A DNA stretch of 64,000 nucleotides from Pleurodeles waltl (Eukaryota; Chordata; Amphibia; Caudata; Salamandridae): positions 422,857,776-422,921,775 of the forward strand of contig NC_090442.1 in the NCBI RefSeq assembly GCF_031143425.1. The letters run 5' to 3'. Below, piece after piece: positions 60,478-64,000 of this stretch (position 1 is its first letter; each line of letters begins with the position of its first letter). The position numbers and the translations under genes were made by a program. The notes under the pieces were generated by a model, which worked only from the letters and a program-made list of their open reading frames with translations, was not told where the DNA came from and did no database searches.

Positions 60478-61620
60478 AAGGGTAGGTCGCTCCCCCTGCC
60501 GCTGCAGCTCCTCCAAGTTCCCGAGTTCCTGTGTTCCTGAGACCCACCTAACTGTAAGTACCCCCCTCCTCCCAGCCCCCCGCCCTGCCCCGCGCCACTC
60601 ACCTTCTCTCCTGCTCCTGCTTCTTTTCCTCCTCTCTGTCTCTTCCTCCTCGCTCCCCCTCTGCAATCTTCTTCTGTGTTCTTCTGTTCTTCTGTTCTTC
60701 CCTTCTGTTCTTCTGTGTTCTTCCGGTCTTCTGTGTTCTTCTTCTCTGTTCTTCTCGGTGCTTCTGTGTTCTTCTTCTCGGTTCTTCTCGGTTCTTCTCG
60801 GTTCTTCTCTGTTCTTCTCTGTTCTTCTGCTCTTCCGATCTTCTGTTCTTCTGTCTTCTGTTCTTCTGTTCTTCTGTTCTTCTGTTCTTCTGTCTTCTGT
60901 TCTTCTGTCTTCTGTTCTTCTGTCTTCTGTCTTCTGCTCTTCCGGTCTTCTGTTCTTCTGTCTTCTGTTCTTCTGTTCTTCTGTCTTCTGTTCTTCTGTC
61001 TTCTGTCTTCTGTCTTCTGTTCTTCTGTCTTCTGTTCTCCTGTCTTCGGCTCTTCTACCTCCTCCGTCTTCTTCCCCCGAGCCTGCCCTCCGGCTCCTTC
61101 CTCATCCCCCTCCCTCACTCGCCTCCCCCTCTCTCACCCCTAGCTAACCCGTTCGCTATCTACCTCCCTCACTCCTCCTATCTTCCTATCTCTCTAGCTC
61201 CCTATCTCACTATCTAACTCCCCCACTCTCCACCTCCTCCTACCTACCTATCTGTCTATCTATCTATTTCCCTATCTATCGACTTCTCTATCTATTTTCT
61301 CTATCTATTTCTCTATCTCTCCCCCCCTCCCGCCACCCCCTCTACTACCTATCTCCCTATCCTCTCACTCTACCTCTCTCCCTCACCCACCTCTACAACC
61401 CCCCCTCCCCTATCTTCACAACCCTACTCCTATCTCTCTCCCTAATCTCCAAACCTCCTAACACTCACCCTCCTCCACCCTAAACCCCCTCCCCCAGCTC
61501 CTCTCACTCTACCTGTCCCCCCCCCCCTCCCTCGCGCTTTCCCGCCGCGACCTCCTGCACGCCCCCGCCCCCCAGCTCCCATTCGCCCCCAGCTGACCCC
61601 TCCCCCCCCTCCTACCTCTT
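60478..61620 (+). promoter_or_regulatory. LINE 5' region monomer 2 (candidate internal promoter)
   Basis: Repeats monomer 1 from AAGGGTAGGTCG to CCTACCTCTT, and leads directly into the real start ATGGCG. The microsatellite is about 90 bp longer than in monomer 1, while the triplicated CCCTGCCCCTCG block is reduced to one. By analogy with mouse L1, whose tandem 5' monomers carry promoter activity, this is a candidate internal promoter; that role is inference. Confidence 0.6.
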
Positions 61621-64000
61621 ATGGCGCCCGTCCGCGCCTGGCCCGCGCCCAGCGCCACGACCCCTGGTCCCCAGCTCCCCCAAGCCCCGCTGATCCGCTA
61701 CGACCCCACCACCCTCCACGCCCTCAACCCAGGGCGCTCCAAAACCTGCTTCCTAGCTCACCCCAAACGCACCCATGGACCCTTCGCCTGCAACTCCTGC
61801 AAACGCATCTTCCACCACGCAACTACCACGACCACAAGCCCACGCGCCATCAACCACCTCAAGTGCATCCTGATCAACGCTCGTTCCGTCCACAAGCACG
61901 CCGTTGAACTTTGGGACCTCCTGGACTCCACAGCCCCGGACGTCGCCTTCATCACGGAGACATGGATGAACGCCTCCTCTGCTCCAGACATCGCTACCCG
62001 CCATCCCCGAAGGCTACAAGATCTCCAGAAAAGACCGCACCAACCAAGTAGGAGGAGGTGTCGCCATCATCTTCAAAGACTCCATCAGCGTCACCACCTC
62101 CACCGAAGACCCCCCCCTCGCCGCTGAACACCTGCATTTTCAGATTCGCACCGACCCAAGGACCACCCTCAGAGGATCCCTCGTCTACCGTCCTCCCGGA
62201 CCTCGCGCCTCTTTCAGCGACGCCATCGCCGACTTCATCTCCCCGCACGCCCTCGCCTCACCGGACTACATCCTCCTAGGCGACCTCAACTTCCATCTGG
62301 AACAAAACAACGACCCCAACACCACCACCCTGCTCGACAACCTCGCCAACCTCGGCCTCAAACAACTGGTGAACACCGCCACCCACATCGCCGGACACAC
62401 GCTCGACCCTATCTTCTCCGCCAGCAAACACGTCTTCTTCAGCCACACCTCTGCCCTACACTGGACCGACCACAGCTGCGTCCACTTCACATTCCGACGC
62501 GAGACCTCCCACCTCCGCACTCAACCCATCCCTCATCGACAGTGGAACAAGATCCCTGAAGAGCAACTCTTCTCCGCTCTCGCCGCCAACCAACCCACCC
62601 TCACCACCGACCCCAACGACGCAGCTCTCAACCTCACAAACTGGATCTCCAACTGCGCTGACAACCTTGCTCCCCTCAAACGCACGCATCGACAGACCAA
62701 CACCAAAAAACCTCTCTGGTTCTCTGACACCCTCAAAGAATCAAAGAAAACTTGTCGTGCCCTTGAGAAGGCCTGGCGCAAGGACCACACCGCTGACAAC
62801 ATGACCGCCCTCAAGAACGCTACACGCGAACACCACCACCTGATCCGCACTGCCAAAAGGAACTTTTTCACCGACAGACTAGACAAAAACAGCCACAACA
62901 GCAGAGAACTCTTCAGCATCGTCAAAGAGTTCTCCAACCCCAGCGCCAGCGCCAACGCCGTCACGCCCTCACAGGATTTGTGCGAATCCCTCGCCACTTT
63001 CTTCCATCGCAAGATCAGCGACCTCCACGACAGCTTCGGACACCAGACCCAACCATACACCACTGAACCCGCTTCCCCGGACATCACCCTCAACAACTGG
63101 ACCCACATCAACACGGAAGAAACCAAATCCATCATGAACTCTATCCACTCCGGCGCCCCTTCGGACCCCTGCCCGCACTTCATCTTTAACAAAGCCGACG
63201 ACATCATCGCCCCGCACCTCCAGACCGTCATCAACTCTTCTTTTTCTTCTGCTACCTTCCCCGAATGCTGGAAGCACGCTGAAGTCAACGCCCTACTAAA
63301 GAAACCTACGGCTGACCCAAGCGACCTGAAAAACTTCCGCTCCGCCCCATCTCTCTTCTACCTTTCCCAGCCAAGGTAATAGAAAAGACCGTCAACAAAC
63401 AGCTGACCACCTTCCTGGAAGACAACAACCTGCTCGACCCTTCACAAACCGGATTCCGAACCAACCACAGCACGGAAACCGCCCTCATCTCAGTCACAGA
63501 CGACATCAGAACCCTGATGGACAACGGTGAAACAGTCGCCCTCATTCTCCTTGACCTCTCGGCTGCCTTTGACACCGTCTGTCACCGCACCCTAATCACC
63601 CGCCTACGCTCCACCGGGATCCAAGGCCAGGCCCTGGACTGGATCGCCTCCTTCCTCGCTAACCGCTCCCAAAGAGTTTACCTCCCTCCGTTTCGCTCAG
63701 AACCCACCAAGATCATCTGCGGCGTACCTCAAGGCTCATCGCTCAGCCCGACACTCTTCAATGTCTACATGAGCCCCCTCGCCGACATCGTACGCAAGCA
63801 CGACATCATCATCACCTCCTACGCCGACGACACCCAACTTGTACTCTCCCTCACCAAGGACCCCGCCAGCGCCAAGACCAACCTACAAGAGGGTATGAAG
63901 GACGTCGCAGATTGGATGAGGCTCAGCCGCCTAAAGCTGAACTCTGAAAAAACGGAAGTCCTCATCCTCGGCAACACCCCGTCTGCCTGGGACGACTCCT
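61621..64000 (+). pseudogene. LINE endonuclease/reverse transcriptase (frameshifted, 3' incomplete)
   Basis: N-terminal extension of about 85 residues, including a CNSCKRIFHH cysteine/histidine motif. Then an AP endonuclease domain: LINARSVHKH, VAFITETWM, LLGDLNFHLEQ, AGHTLDPIFS, WTDHSCVHF. The linker follows (WFSDTLKESKKTCR, LFSIVKEFSNP), then reverse transcriptase: FPAKVIEKTVNKQL, GFRTNHSTETAL, LDLSAAFDTV, GVPQGSSLSPTLFNVYM and YADDTQL at 63,820-63,840. An extra C near 61,998 shifts the frame inside the endonuclease, and a 5-bp duplication (CCGCT/CCGCC) near 63,340 shifts it again just before PISLLPFPAK. It is thus inactive as read, or the assembly has errors. L2/CR1 clade by motif style. 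Confidence 0.85.

Larger units (their letters stand above)
59351..64000 (+). mobile_element. L2/CR1-like LINE with two tandem 5' monomers (3' end outside window)
   Basis: Complete 5' end of the LINE family seen as truncated copies at 1,898-6,549 and 10,846-12,280. Layout: monomer 1 (59,351-60,477), monomer 2 (60,478-61,620), then the protein frame from ATG 61,621. Identity between monomers is near complete outside microsatellites, so the duplication is recent. The coding part is highly preserved compared with copies A and B, but has two frame disruptions. The 3' end, tail and right target duplication lie beyond 64,000. Confidence 0.85.

Noticed and set aside
59335..61147. Long open frames (113-229 codons) on both strands, rich in Glu-Glu-Gln-Lys or Ser-Ser-Val-Leu repeats
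   Set aside because: They are translations of the TTCTGTTC-type pyrimidine tract in the LINE 5' region; composition explains the lack of stops and no domain is present.
62533..63288. 251-codon minus-strand open frame
   Set aside because: Antisense shadow of the LINE endonuclease/linker coding sequence, which has clear family motifs on the plus strand.

Overview
This window looks like a piece of a giant, repeat-choked vertebrate genome, most likely a salamander and probably a newt. That is inference from three things: introns of many kilobases, the mix of DIRS-type tyrosine-recombinase elements, L1 and L2/CR1-like LINEs, and long LTR-like repeats with TGTAGGAA...TTCCTACA ends. There are no operons, rRNA, tRNA or CRISPR arrays.

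The one host-type gene lies on the minus strand and covers more than half of the window (54,754 down to at least 16,928). Six exons, joined at GT-AG sites with matching phases, give an uninterrupted 526-codon reading frame. It encodes a THAP zinc finger, a basic linker, a short charged helix, a THAP9/P-element helix-turn-helix region and the first half of a P-element-type RNase H transposase domain. The last visible exon ends at a plausible donor, so the rest of the transposase (GTP-binding insertion and C-terminal catalytic part) should lie beyond the window or in an exon I could not find. The first catalytic acidic motif is changed, which suggests a domesticated transposase.

The introns and flanks are almost entirely mobile DNA. 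1-7.0 kb: an L1 copy (minus) split by an L2/CR1-like LINE (plus), itself split by a 2.2-kb TIR transposon that carries a chain of about ten consecutive hairpins. 7.6-12.9 kb: an LTR-like repeat and LINE fragments. 12.9-17 kb: mostly unassigned DNA, then exon 6. 19-25.4 kb: a nearly complete but degenerate L1 (minus). 27-30.3 kb: an LTR-like element inside a Gag-like tyrosine-recombinase retroelement remnant. 30.3-31 kb and 35.8-36.4 kb: two clusters of a repeat of about 320-330 bp in opposite orientations. 31.6 and 37.8 kb: exons 5 and 4, separated by a truncated LTR-like repeat, an L1 fragment and a textbook 300-bp hAT MITE. 40.8-43 kb: a DIRS element. 43.8-47.2 kb: an L1 (plus). 47.6, 50.3 and 54.7 kb: exons 3, 2 and 1, with a 2.6-kb LTR-like element in intron 1. 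56.5-59.2 kb: another 2.7-kb LTR-like element upstream of the gene.

The right end (59.35-64 kb) is the 5' part of the same L2/CR1-like LINE family that appears as fragments on the left. It carries two nearly identical tandem copies of a pyrimidine-rich 5' region of about 1.13 kb, each ending at an ATGGCG start, followed by an endonuclease/reverse-transcriptase reading frame with two frameshifts that runs off the window.
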